The position numbers and the translations under genes are program-made. This document shows positions 52,089 through 62,075 of a DNA stretch of 64,000 nucleotides, one piece after another. The stretch is from Harmothoe impar (taxonomy: Eukaryota > Annelida > Polychaeta > Phyllodocida > Polynoidae), in NCBI GenBank assembly GCA_947462335.1, contig OX381705.1, forward strand, positions 38,743,770-38,807,769, in the 5' to 3' direction. The notes under the pieces are model-generated. The model was not told the origin of the DNA and did no database searches. It saw only the letters and a program-made list of their open reading frames with translations. Every line of letters starts with the position of its first letter. Positions within the stretch are counted from its first letter, which is position 1.

Positions 52089-52844
52089 TTAATTTTCCGA
52101 ATTCTTTCCGGAGAATCGCATCACAGGCTTTTCAGCTGTGCATGTGGAGGCATAGTGCCCCTTCTCCTGACATCTGTAATAGGTTACAGTACTCAGTTCG
52201 GGTTTTACCTTCCGTTCCTGTCTCTTATCAAACAAGGCCATCATGCGTTGCATCATGGCTTCTACCAACCCGAGGGACTGGTTAGGTTCCGATTTCTTTG
52301 GAACATTAGGTTCCTGCGGAACCGAAGGGGGTTTGGAAGGGGCTTTGGAATTATCCCCTTGAGGTTTCTCTGGCTTTTTGCTAGAGGATGTTTTGTCAAA
52401 AGGTTTCCGCTTCTTGTTATCACCAGACCTTTTGTCCCAGCGCTTCCCACTGAAGGCTACAGCCCCGATGGTCTCCTCTCCTTCGGAATCTTCACCTGAG
52501 GATCCCCCGCTGCTACTGTAGTCAACGACAGCTGACATTCGGGATTGGTTGGGAACCAACCCAGCAAGAAGAATTTTCTTCTTTTCATAACTGTCTATGG
52601 CTAAGAAGAGATCAGCTAGTGAGGAATCGCTTTTCCAAGCCTTTCTGGTCAGTTCTTGATGATCAGGGTCACTCAGTCCACTAATGAACCGAACAAAGAG
52701 AGTCTCGATGTAGTAATCTGCGTCTCTAGCCCATTCTGGTCTTGCCTGATGCAAGATTCGTTGGAGCTCCAGACCATATATCTTCGGGGACTCTTTTGGT
52801 TTCTGAGTTCGTCTCTTGGAGACCAACCAGTGATCCACAGTCAC
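52089..52844 (-). pseudogene. Gypsy gag, nucleocapsid part
   Basis: The capsid C-terminal-like segment (ESPKIYGLELQRILHQARPE, FVRFISGLSDPDHQELTRKA) is followed by a Ser/Lys/Pro-rich linker. One zinc knuckle appears as YYRCQEKGHYASTC: the first cysteine of C-x2-C-x4-H-x4-C is Tyr, so zinc binding is probably lost. About 360 bp upstream, to the coiled-coil frame, lacks an open frame, so the gag gene is broken. Confidence 0.75.
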
Positions 52845-53204
52845 TAGGTTCCCGAAGATGTATACAGCAGTACTTTCGAGCTAATCATATGTACCCGAAG
52901 GGCCATATGTACTTCTCCATTGGGAGACGGCGGATTTACCTGGCCCATCATTCAGCCAGATAACGAAGGCTCCTAATGAGTCTTCTTTGGACCACCCATT
53001 GTATTTGCAGTCATCCACAAATACTTGGTATTCATCCTTCCATGGTCCTTTCCCTTTGTAGGGTTTGGTGATCCTGGCGGTGACTCCAATCCATTACTTC
53101 AGTGGCATCCTGTCCCCGACTATAGCTATCCAAGCTGAGGCTCTTGATGCTAGGATCAGTATCATAAACCTGTCTCAATCCGGGGGCCATTGAAGTTCTT
53201 CGGA

Positions 53205-54143
53205 TTAATGGCCGAACTGGTGAGACTGGACCATACCCAGCAGATCGGGTAGGTCGGGGATAGGACGATGTGCCCGTCTAGCTTCCAGTATTGATACTGC
53301 CTGCATGCTCTCCAGTTTCTTTTGACATAGCTCTTTGTTTTCTTCTATGATGGCAGTCCTTACTGCCTCATTGTCCTCAACCTGTTGGTTACGAGCTTCC
53401 TTGGCGATGTGCCATTCCCTAGAGTATCTCTCTAGGTCTGCCTGATACTGCTGTTGACAGACATAGGACTTCCGGTTAGCTTGACCTAACTCGGATAACC
53501 TTTTCTTTTCATCTCTCAGGGTTTCCTGATTCTTCTCCATCTGATCTTGAATCAGTTGGTTGTCACGGGTCAATTGATCCGTTCTCCACTCCATGTCCTG
53601 ATGGACTTGCCTATTCTCTAGGATATAGCGATCCCTTTCAGAGATCAACGAAATTAATTCGTCATGCAGAGCGTCGTACTGCTTGTACATCTCTTCTTTG
53701 TTCCGATATACGTTATCCCAGTCCAAAGTGTCGTCCTGATTAAGATCAGGTCGGGTCCCAACGACGGGACCTCCTTCGGGTACGATCCGAAGGGGTTTTG
53801 GCGGTTTTTCCTGTACCGTCGGGTCCAGAAATGAACCTATCTGGTTCCCTCCTTTCTTTCCTCCGGGAAAGAACACTGAGATGGTCGTGTTGAACAAAGA
53901 ACGACCAGTGTTCAACATGATTTGACCCCGAGTGGCAATGAAGTTCAGGGTGAATCCCCTCGCCTCCTCTGGATCCATCTGGTCCACCCGGGTGGACTCC
54001 AACTCTCCTTCTTCCAAGGTAACCCCTGGATTCAAAGTTCCTTTGGCTTCTCGTATAAAACCTTCAAAACTAGTCGGAACAACTGGGTTGTTCCGCTCCG
54101 GGACGGTCACGTCCCCATCCTGTTCTACTCCGGCCAGGTTCAC
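53205..54143 (-). CDS. Gypsy gag, N-terminal coiled-coil part
   Basis: 312 codons from ATG 54143, the first frame after the primer-binding site. The N-terminal 140 residues are acidic and proline-containing. A long coiled coil follows (residues 145-290; ISERDRYILENRQVHQDMEW, QLIQDQMEKNQETLRDEKKR). There is no CCHC motif; that lies in the next frame. I assign it to gag by position only. Confidence 0.6.
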   Translation of the reverse strand: MNLAGVEQDGDVTVPERNNPVVPTSFEGFIREAKGTLNPGVTLEEGELESTRVDQMDPEEARGFTLNFIATRGQIMLNTGRSLFNTTISVFFPGGKKGGNQIGSFLDPTVQEKPPKPLRIVPEGGPVVGTRPDLNQDDTLDWDNVYRNKEEMYKQYDALHDELISLISERDRYILENRQVHQDMEWRTDQLTRDNQLIQDQMEKNQETLRDEKKRLSELGQANRKSYVCQQQYQADLERYSREWHIAKEARNQQVEDNEAVRTAIIEENKELCQKKLESMQAVSILEARRAHRPIPDLPDLLGMVQSHQFGH

Positions 54144-54183
54144 CTGACTGCTACTTGAAAACTGATCCTGGTCACAGCACCAG

Positions 54184-54602
54184 TGTAGTGGTTCGGGATC
54201 TCAGAAAAGAGAACAAGGACGTCAGTTTCCAAGTGCGAAGTAGAATGAGTGTTTTATTCAACGTATCCCTTTTACAATTGAATCTGGGTCTTAACCCGAA
54301 GGGTAAGACGAAGCAGTACTGCTGGTTCAATCTAACGATTGGGTAGGGTAATGCTGGGAGTCAGCCGGGCCTGCACTGACTGGCGACTATACGAGGAGGG
54401 GAGGTTTATATACCCCCTTTGGATGTGAAAACGACATGATCACGTGTCGGTTGGCTCCCGCCTGAAACGTGGTGCGCAGTACCCGAGAGAGGACAGTCGT
54501 CCCCCTCTGGGATACCGCCCACACTAACGCCAGGCGGGAACAACCCGAACTAACCCTCCTCGGTCACCTGGATGGAAATGATTACAGTAGTAAACCCCTA
54601 CA
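54184..54602 (-). repeat. Gypsy 5' LTR
   Basis: 419 bp. It has a TATA box at 54405-54412 and an AATAAA signal in minus sense near 54253-54258. The extra AACCCGAAGGGT at about 54294-54305 relative to the 3' LTR is the main difference. Confidence 0.9.
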
Positions 54603-54605
54603 CTA

Positions 54606-54813
54606 TGAACCGACACATGTTGTCAGCAGTTGTAGGAATTACCGGTAGTAAGAACATTGTACAAAATACAATATATTTTTTCCACTGGGATGCTTTTGTT
54701 TTCCATGTGGACTTCGCCCAACAGGAGGCTCTAACTTGGGCAGCACGCTTGTCCAGGTCGAGAAGCAATTGGTTTACACCTACAACAAAAACCAAAAGGA
54801 ACTTCAACACCAT
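54606..54813 (-). pseudogene. Tyrosine recombinase of the DIRS-like element, N-terminal part
   Basis: Encodes SQWKKYIVFCTMFLLPVIPT and NMCRFIV, typical of the start of the core-binding domain, then stops at the gypsy LTR. Removing the insertion and one CTAT copy would bring this next to 36870. Confidence 0.75.
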
Positions 54814-55460
54814 TTTCTAACAAACGAGAGACAGCATCAGCTTTTACATTATCTCTACCCGGTACATGAATACAAACCACATGGCAATTATACAATACAG
54901 TTAACCAAAAAATCCTTCTCAACAAACCCATTGCCACAACATTATCACTTTTACCAGAGTTAATACTAGCAACTACTTGGGTGTTATCAGATTTACAAAT
55001 AACTTTACAATTCACCCAACCAGGCCCCCACTTCCACAAGGCCTCAATCAACGGATATAACTCTTGCACATTAATATTATCCGGTACCTCAACCCCGGGT
55101 GAATGACATAGGTGTGTGTGAGCATCAACATGAGAATACAAATCAAAATTCCAAGCCCCCGCCAACCAGTCGTCTTCAGTGACCGCCCCGAAACCCGAAC
55201 CTGAGGCATCCATTGAGAAACTCACAACATCTTGAACCCTTCTACCCACCATCTTGGCTTCACCATTGAACCAATTAGAGCAATTTCTCCACCATTTCAA
55301 ATCTGCGAAGAAACTCTTGCTTAAAGTCACTCTCCTTTTAGTTGCAGAGAAATTGCTTAGCATAGCAATTATACGGTGAGAAAAAGTCCTACCACCACGG
55401 ATCACCACGGAACAATGCCCAAGAATGCCACATAAACGTTGAATCTGTTTGCGCGTCGCC
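54731..55460 (-). pseudogene. RNase H and RT thumb of the DIRS-like element
   Basis: The RT thumb segment (KQIQRLCGILGHCSVVIRGG) leads into an RNase H domain of DIRS type. Acidic motifs are SFSMDASGSGFGAV, NVQELYPLIEAL and VICKSDNTQVVASI, with VPGRDNVKADAVSR near the end. The domain is intact, but everything between the RT fingers and thumb is missing upstream. Confidence 0.85.
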
Positions 55461-55483
55461 TGGCGGCGACCTTCAAAAAACTA

Positions 55484-56002
55484 TCACAAGCTTTCACATA
55501 TCTCATCCATATTAACAAAACGGAAGTTTTGAAACGTTGACAACATGTAACTGTTCATAGACCGGCCCTCTGGCCTACTAGCATCTGTGATTGGTCTATA
55601 ACCACCCGATGCCTTCTCTACAGCACCCAAAGTGTGAATACAATGTGGCTTTCTATCTACCACAGACAGTTTACCCAATGCTAGCTCAGTTAATACAATA
55701 TCATTAATTTCACTGAAAGCATCCACAGTAGCCGACTTATAATTTTTACAATCATACTGCGGGATGTTAACATACGGGTCAACAATTTTGAAACCATGTA
55801 GTACACCGTCTAACAGGAATAAGCTATTCACATCACCAAATTCTCCATAAACCCTATTAACACCACCTGAAAGCATATGCCTCCAACCTGAGGGTTTGAA
55901 CTGAGCAGTAACACCTTTAACCCTATGGGTGCTTGAGGCATCCCACAAAGGCCTATAATTGCTGTAAGTACACAAAATCTCATCTATACTAGACATACAC
56001 AT
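55484..56002 (-). pseudogene. RT N-terminal (fingers) fragment of the DIRS-like element
   Basis: Ends GGYRPITDASRPEGRSMNSY, then FRFVNMDEICESL and a stop. The palm with the catalytic aspartates is deleted. Upstream sequence (residues 1-130) is the linker typical of DIRS ORF2. Confidence 0.75.
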
Positions 56003-56100
56003 GAGATCCTCACTGTCAATATACCCATAGCTGTCAAAGTCAGTGTCCAGACTCTTTAGGTTGGGCGAAAATTTCCACCCCCCTGTTGCTGTTGACCATA

Positions 56101-57462
56101 CTATTGACCATTGTAGCCTTGCTGACCGTGGTATTGTTGCCCCGTCCCATACTGCTGTTGAGGCTGTAACTGATGATTAGCCTGTTGCTGATGTGGAGAA
56201 GACTGTGTAGACTGACTAGCACTACAACCCCCCCTGGCGCGATGATTTCCCCGGCAGACACAGCAGCAATGACTCTTGTGGCATGGGTTGAAAGTACATG
56301 TTGTGAAATTCCATGATGCACAAACATCATCTGGGCACCAGATGCGGGGAGCTGAGTTACCCCGACCCCCACCTTGGTTCTGACAGCCCTGGCTGGATTG
56401 GTGCTGTCCACTGGACTGCTGCATCAACCTCATTGCCTCCACATACGCCCTCGTGCTTTCAATGCCAAAGTGTGTGGAGTTAGCGGTGTGTTCAGCAGCC
56501 ATATAACTGATCTCACCACTCGCCACCTTAGTTGTGACGTCATACTCATATTTCGCCACAGATTTTGCAGTGTAAGTAGGGCGAATCTCTTTAAGGGCGA
56601 TATACTTGAAATGTTCTATGTAACCGTCCAGATCAAATCTAGAATCGTTAGCCTTCCTGATCCCCTGCAGCACACACACCATACCAAACATGAGTTCCCT
56701 GTACGACATCTCGTCGTAGGATTTGTCATAGGGAAGATGAAAGTCTGGGCAGATCCAATGCCTAGACCTCTTCCTGCGTAAATGCACACCCAACAAACCT
56801 TGCTCACCTGTACCACCGATCCCTCCAGAGGTACCTGCGCCAGTTAGCCCGAGTGCCTGCAGACCTAGGCCGACTGACTCCAAGCCGACCTGCAAAGTCG
56901 AGGTTGCCAAGGCTGCATCCGGCAACGACCCGTGCGGTTGAGCAACAAACGGTGAACCATCGGCGTAGTAGAGTTGTTGTTGCTGCTGATTGTGCAATTG
57001 TTGTGCTGCTTTTTGATCCACGAGCGACTGGAAACCCGGAATCTTACCAGGAGGATTGTTGTTGTGACCTCCACCGGAAGTGCCGCCATCTTGCCCGACT
57101 GGAGCTTGTTCCTCGCCGGCTGCCGCTGTCAAACTGGCCGCCAACTCGGCATTCTCCAAATCAATCTCCTGTAACCGTTTCTCCAGGGCATGTAACTCCA
57201 GTTTTTGTTTAAGTAGGGCTTGCTTTTCCTCACCCAACTTAATCCGCTGATGGATCGATTCCTGCTGACGGTCCATGCTCGGCGAGCCCGGCTCCCCGAC
57301 TTGTGCCTTGCCCGCTGTCGGTGAAGAAACCGCCAGCAACGAGGAAATGTCAAAATCCTCGTCTAATTCTTCCTTAGAAGGCTTGTGGATTCCCCCACAC
57401 TGCGGACACTTCCTTTTACGCAGATCATACTCAAAACCACAGTGATTACATTGACCCACCAT
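56101..57462 (-). CDS. Gag-like ORF1 of the DIRS-like element
   Basis: 453 codons from ATG 57462, in good context just inside the direct repeat. The N-terminal zinc ribbon is CNHCGFEYDLRKRKCPQCGG (residues 5-24). A coiled coil covers about 70-115, followed by Gly/Gln-rich linkers. A helical core (residues 235-345, HWICPDFHLPYDKSYDEMSY onward) precedes a Cys/His cluster, CTFNPCHKSHCCCVCRGNHR, at about 385-410. The tail is Gln-rich. The zinc cluster and position match ORF1 of DIRS/Ngaro elements, which package the RNA. It is open throughout, unlike the downstream genes. Confidence 0.8.
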   Translation of the reverse strand: MVGQCNHCGFEYDLRKRKCPQCGGIHKPSKEELDEDFDISSLLAVSSPTAGKAQVGEPGSPSMDRQQESIHQRIKLGEEKQALLKQKLELHALEKRLQEIDLENAELAASLTAAAGEEQAPVGQDGGTSGGGHNNNPPGKIPGFQSLVDQKAAQQLHNQQQQQLYYADGSPFVAQPHGSLPDAALATSTLQVGLESVGLGLQALGLTGAGTSGGIGGTGEQGLLGVHLRRKRSRHWICPDFHLPYDKSYDEMSYRELMFGMVCVLQGIRKANDSRFDLDGYIEHFKYIALKEIRPTYTAKSVAKYEYDVTTKVASGEISYMAAEHTANSTHFGIESTRAYVEAMRLMQQSSGQHQSSQGCQNQGGGRGNSAPRIWCPDDVCASWNFTTCTFNPCHKSHCCCVCRGNHRARGGCSASQSTQSSPHQQQANHQLQPQQQYGTGQQYHGQQGYNGQ

Positions 57463-57471
57463 GGTTTAAAG

Positions 57472-57658
57472 CTGACGAGCCTAAGCAGGGCCGTCCGCAC
57501 ACGGCAAGCAGCAAGCAGGAATGAATAACAGAGCAGTGTCCAAATGAGACTGCAGGTGGCGCTGCGGAGGCGGTGGTTCCCGCCACTCCCACACGGTGGG
57601 GCGACAGAGGCAAACTCTACTAGTACCAATACACAAAACAACACTTGTTTCCCTTCAT
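57472..57658 (-). repeat. DIRS-like split direct repeat A1
   Basis: 187-bp partner of 35376-35562, immediately upstream of the gag-like ATG at 57462. Confidence 0.85.
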
Positions 57659-57669
57659 AAATGAGTATC

Positions 57670-58765
57670 TATTCAACACATATATTATTGATAATGATGT
57701 CCACATCAGGTAACTTATTTATGTAAGATGCACATGATTTTTCTTACATGGATATTACATAGTCAAACCATGTCTTAAAGATTTGCACATAGTATGTAAA
57801 GAGTCCAACAATATGATGTAACCATATGCAGTAAAGACGTAGAGGTAACGTGATTCATACGAGTTTTGCTAGTTGGGGAGTATGTATTCAACACAATGAA
57901 TTTCCAAAGAAGATGAAGCTTGAAACTTTTGTCGGGAATGTATGATCTGTTATTTTTGTTCCTGTAGAATGATTATTTCTGGGAGAACCAGGAGATTAGC
58001 ATGGTGCCTCTGGCTCTACATGGGTAAAATCAACACGGCGACACAGCCGTTTTAGGCACTTTTAAAAATCGACAGGAAAATCAGGGATAAAAATCTACCC
58101 ACAGGGTTTTTCTCTAAGTTCTTATATGCCTATAAAACGACACAATGACACAGCTCTTCTGCTAAAAATCGACACAGCGACATGGTCAGAATTGTGGGTA
58201 CCCATGTAGAGGCACAGCATGAGCACACCTTTTCTGTGGTCACTAAAACTATTCAAATCGCAAATACTGACCATGAGCTGGCATCACATCTTGGCCCATT
58301 TGCTAGGATCAGTGTGCTATGTCTCTGTAACACTATTAGTGACCATGAGCCGGCATCACATCTTGCCCCATTTGCTAGGATCAATGTGCTCTGTAGGATT
58401 ATTGGTGATGTCTACATGCAAAAAAAACTTGATTATGTTGATTGCCTGGATGTAACTTGTTTCTAATGGAGTACCACACACAGAGAAAATAGGTGCAAAT
58501 ATTTTTTTAGTCTTACATGGTTTTAATTTAGATTAATGTCATCCATGGCCATTTAAATTACATTGTGTATATATATCATATATATATATATGATTGATAA
58601 TGATGCTTTCATCATATAACGTATTTATGTAAGATGCACATGATTTTTTACATGGATATTACATGGACTCATCTTTAACATTATGACGTAACCAAATGCA
58701 GTAAATATCTGTAGAGAAAAGATGCAGAAATGACATGAAGCATACAAGTTTTGCTAGCTGGGTCT
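57670..58765. repeat. Direct repeat pair, about 200 bp each
   Basis: 57675-57877 and 58575-58763 share GATAATGATG, TATTTATGTAAGATGCACAT and TTACATGGATATTACATGG, and end TTTTGCTAGTTGGG or TTTTGCTAGCTGGG. The space between contains a short internal duplication (58245-58400, words CCATGAGC and GGCATCACATCTTG). No gene. Confidence 0.6.
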
Positions 58766-58809
58766 TAATTAACTGTAATTTCCTGTAACAGGTCAGCGAA
58801 AACAGGTCA

Positions 58810-58878
58810 GCCCCACGGGGAATCGAACCCCGGCCCCTCGGCTCTCGAGTTGAGAATGCTACCGCTACACCACAGGGC
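58810..58878 (-). ncRNA. tRNA-like sequence in TRIM copy 2, 3' LTR
   Basis: Minus-strand A-box TGGTGTAGCGGT and B-box GGTTCGATTCC, with a perfect CGGGG/CCCCG T stem and the same GCCCTG/GGGGC ends as copy 1. Changes against copy 1 fall mainly in the anticodon region. Confidence 0.75.
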
Positions 58879-59127
58879 TAGCTGCTTCTCACCACTCTGC
58901 TACGGTACTTGAGCTACCACAGGCGGGCAATGCGCTCTCCACGCACACTCGGGCTGCCCGAGCAATACGTGCCCGCTACATTACTCCCCTACATTACTCC
59001 CCTTCAGACTTTCCAACACGAGGTCACGAGGACCTACCTAGCAGAAGCTGAACACGCTCAAGTACCCAACCCAGGGTGTCCCATCCTGGTCACGGCACCA
59101 GTGTAACAGACAGCGGAAAACGGGTCA

Positions 59128-59196
59128 GCCCCACGGGGAATCGAACCCCGGCCCCTCCGCTCTCGAGTTGAGAATGCTACCGCTACACCACAGGGC
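59128..59196 (-). ncRNA. tRNA-like sequence in TRIM copy 2, 5' LTR
   Basis: Same unit as 58810-58878, 69 nt, in the LTR next to the primer-binding site. A-box and B-box intact. Confidence 0.75.
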
Positions 59197-59499
59197 TAGC
59201 TGCTTCTCACCGCTCTGCTACGGTACTTGAGCTACCACAGGCGGGCAATGCGCTCTCCACGCACGCTCCGGCTGCCCCGAGCGATAAGTGCCCGCTACAT
59301 TCCCAAAGTTCAAGTTTTCAAAATGTGTTTGCGCAAAATGGGGGACTCCACCTTTACTACCCCCTATTGACACCAGGCGCCACTGCTGTACTAGTGGATA
59401 TAGCAAAGACGCTATCCGTACTCTACTCTCGTTCCCAAATCCTTCCGAAGGAAGGCTCTGGAAGGCGTTTCATTGTATCATCCGGAGGGTCTGTATGTG

Positions 59500-61833
59500 C
59501 TATATTGGCTGTTTCGCTGTCCTGTTTGTGCTGGGTTGTGACATCCTGCACATCAAGTCCTTTATAGTGGTAGCAAGACTGGTGAGAGTGTCAACCATGC
59601 CTACCATGCTGGACATCATTGTTTCCTGCGCTTTGGCTACACGGACACTGGTGTTGGTTATAGCAGCTCTCACTAAGTCCATCTGCTTTACCATGGCAGC
59701 CTGCTTTCCTAATATGTGCTCTTCAACTTCTCGGTAATTAATGTGAACTCATCATTGTTCTCTGCGGTTTTCTCGGCTAAGTCTGTGCTCCAGCAGTCGA
59801 GCTGCTCTTTTTGTTTTTTCATTCCCTCTGCTATTTGGTTAGCGTTGTCTGATACAGCCTTCAGCACACTTTTGGCGCTGTCTCTCAACTCCCGGTTACA
59901 CCTGGCCATATCCTGATGGCAAGTGGCCTGGTTATCCGCCATTGTCTTTAGGTTATCTCTGAAAGCCAGTATGACTTTTTCCATTTCTTTTCTTATAGCT
60001 TCACTGTAGTCCTCCTGTGCTTTTTCCTCAGTGAAAGATTTGAATAGAGCTTTCCTATTAGAAGATGCAGTCTGTTGTATACGGGACAATGCTGGAGTGT
60101 TCTGCAGCGTTTTCAGCGGTACAAATTCTGGTTCAGTTTCCTCTTCTGCTTCCACTGGGTGTGGAGGGGGGTTGTCATGTTTTGGGGTACTGGTTTCATA
60201 ATTCCCTTTCAGGGCCAAATGTATAATCTGGGCTACCTCCTCCTCTGTGTAATGCTTGTTAGCGTCATCTGTGTCCACATGTGATACAGGACTGCTTGGA
60301 CCAGGCTGAGCAGTCGCCTGAGAAGTAGCCTGAGTAGTAGCCTGAGCAGTAGCCTGAGCAGTAGCCTTTGCAGGCACGTTATCCTCCGGCTGGTCAGGTT
60401 TGGGAGCGATAACTTTTAATTTCAGAGAATTCAATGCCAAAGCCAACTGCGACTCTCCTGTACTTTTTCCAGTAGACATAAGAATGGATTCAGTTTTGCT
60501 GACTTTTTTTTTTTGCTACCTTGTGCATCAGCTATTTTGGCATTTATCCTTGCGACTAAATTTAACATGTCTTTCCTGGAGATACGTTGTATGGGAGACC
60601 GGTCTTGCTCACCGAACATGGCCTTATATGCCTCACTACTAGACACATCTTCCGGTTCAGCTTGCAGAGCAGCAGGCGGTGGGTCTGGGAGATCGTTGTA
60701 CTCCTCCTCGTCTTCAGGTTCTTCTGGAGCGGGCGTCTCTTCCTCTGTTGGTCCAAAAACATATGTCATACATCATTACCGGTCACTGGACCAAGAGACA
60801 CAAAGTTAATATTATAATATACATCCAGCTTGCGGTAGAGTATCCAAATGGAACAAGTAGCTTGTCACAGGTAGGTATATTTTTTTGGCTTGTTTTTTTT
60901 TGATTATATAAATGCAGTATTGTAACAGCACATACGGTCACAGTTAATGTATATTAATTTTTTTTTTAATATAGAAAGATTCAAATATCACTCACCCTCA
61001 TCGTCTATCAGCATATCTCCCTCCGCAATCGCTGCCAAGGCGGAGGATGGCAAGGCCGTAGCTGCATAGTCTTCCTTTGTTTCTCTGTTTGGATCATAGC
61101 ACGAGACGAAGGCTGGGCGCCCTCCCCGCTTGACACAAGTTGGCTGCATCCCTTCTATCCCTGTAGCAGACAAACATTAAACATTAAAATTAAACTGTGA
61201 TATCATACCCTGTACCATGTATCACACATAGAAAATGTCATTATTTCTGGAGAAAAGATACAGATAGGTAGTATGCTACATGATTTTTTTTTTTTGGGGG
61301 GGGGATAAAGAAGGGAGTAAAATGTATACCACAGTGTAAAAGGTTGAACTAGTTCACAGTGCATATAAACATGTACAGACATGAAAACATGACAAGTCAT
61401 GTACCTGTTGACCAAAAAATTATAACTTAGGGTTTGGCTCACTGCGCACCTAGTATGACTTCCTGTCCAGCGTAATCACAGGCAGCCTGCTCAAGTTTGT
61501 TCATGTTGTCCTTTTCATCCCATTGGCCGCTACCGGTTCTGTACTTCATGTCAATCATCTGACGCTATAAATATCAATATTAATTACAGTTAAAATATAT
61601 ATACGACTGTGTGGTTCAACTGTATGTAGCAGAATTCAGTATGTCACTGTATGTCTCAAGAGGCATTATTGGTACAACCATATGTACATGTGTATCTGTC
61701 TTCTACCTCTCAATAATGAAAAATATATGATATTTTACACAATTAAAATACAGTATATATAATAAGATAAAGTGGGACTACATACCTTCTTCTTACATTC
61801 TTGTACATAGCTTTGCACGGTCTCTGCCCCCAT
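59500..61833 (-). CDS. Spliced gene B, unknown family (acidic linker and coiled coil)
   Basis: Four coding exons whose phases fit. Exon 1 is 61786-61833 (MGAETVQSYVQECKKK, donor GTATGT). Exon 2 is 61450-61564 (RQMIDMKYRTGSGQWDEKDN onward). Exon 3 is 60996-61160 (MQPTCVKRGGRPAFVSCYDP onward, donor GTGAGT). Exon 4 runs from 60743 to about 59500. The WDEKDNMNKLEQAA segment recalls Myb/SANT-like transposon proteins but I cannot confirm it. Exon 4 encodes an acidic linker (PEEPEDEEEYNDLPDPPPAA), an Ala/Thr/Gln repeat and a long coiled coil. It contains two frame breaks, at a ten-A run near 60510 and near 59735, each with coding sequence continuing in the next frame. Confidence 0.6.
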
Positions 61834-62075
61834 TTGCAGTCACGTAGTCTGCCAAAATAATAACTTGTAAGTGAAGTATTGTGTTGTGCTTCAAACCCCA
61901 GGTTGGTCAGTGGTATGTCATATAGTGATCAACATTACACGTTGTACCAAATATGGGAAGGGTATATACAGATTTGACATTCACAACAATGCAACTCATA
62001 CGGTACAGGCGAAACAAATGTAGTGTGAAGTTAAAATGAATGTTATTAAACAATTTTCTATGCTCACCAGTCAGC

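Larger units (their letters stand above)
36874..54602 (-). mobile_element. Ty3/gypsy LTR retrotransposon, 17.7 kb, with internal duplications and a nested transposon
   Basis: LTRs 36874-37279 and 54184-54602 are nearly identical apart from a 12-bp insertion and start TGTAGTGG/end CCTACA as written on the plus strand. The target duplication is CTAT (36870-36873 and 54603-54606). In minus-strand sense the primer-binding site TGGTGCTGTGACCAGGAT follows the 5' LTR (54165-54182), and the polypurine tract AGAGGGGGGGGG precedes the 3' LTR (37283-37294). Order: coiled-coil gag part, CCHC gag part, protease, RT-integrase, accessory ORF block. It was inserted into the recombinase gene of the DIRS-like element. 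Confidence 0.93.
35304..57658 (-). mobile_element. DIRS/Ngaro-like tyrosine-recombinase retrotransposon, split by a gypsy element
   Basis: Reading right to left on the minus strand: direct repeat A1 (57472-57658), gag-like ORF (56101-57462), truncated RT, RNase H, then tyrosine recombinase interrupted at 54603/36873 by a 17.7-kb gypsy insertion and resumed at 36870-36091. Next come a short word CCATGTTTAGATACGGC (35635-35651), direct repeat A2 (35376-35562) and the same word again (35304-35320). The arrangement A1-ORFs-B1-A2-B2 is the split direct repeat layout of Ngaro/PAT-type elements. The RT catalytic region is deleted and the recombinase is split, so the copy is dead. Confidence 0.8.
58794..59299 (-). 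mobile_element. TRIM-type LTR element with tRNA-like sequence in its LTRs, copy 2
   Basis: Opposite orientation to copy 1. LTRs are 58794-58980 (187 bp) and 59102-59299 (198 bp), with a 121-bp interior and a 4-bp target duplication TTCC. In minus sense the primer-binding site reads TGGTGCCGTGACCAGGAT (59084-59101). The interior is shorter than in copy 1, and the LTRs differ more from each other. The tRNA-like unit is kept in both LTRs (58810-58878 and 59128-59196). Confidence 0.85.

Noticed and set aside
58182..58466. 94-codon plus-strand ORF
   Set aside because: Spans a short internal direct repeat and has no recognisable motif; likely chance.
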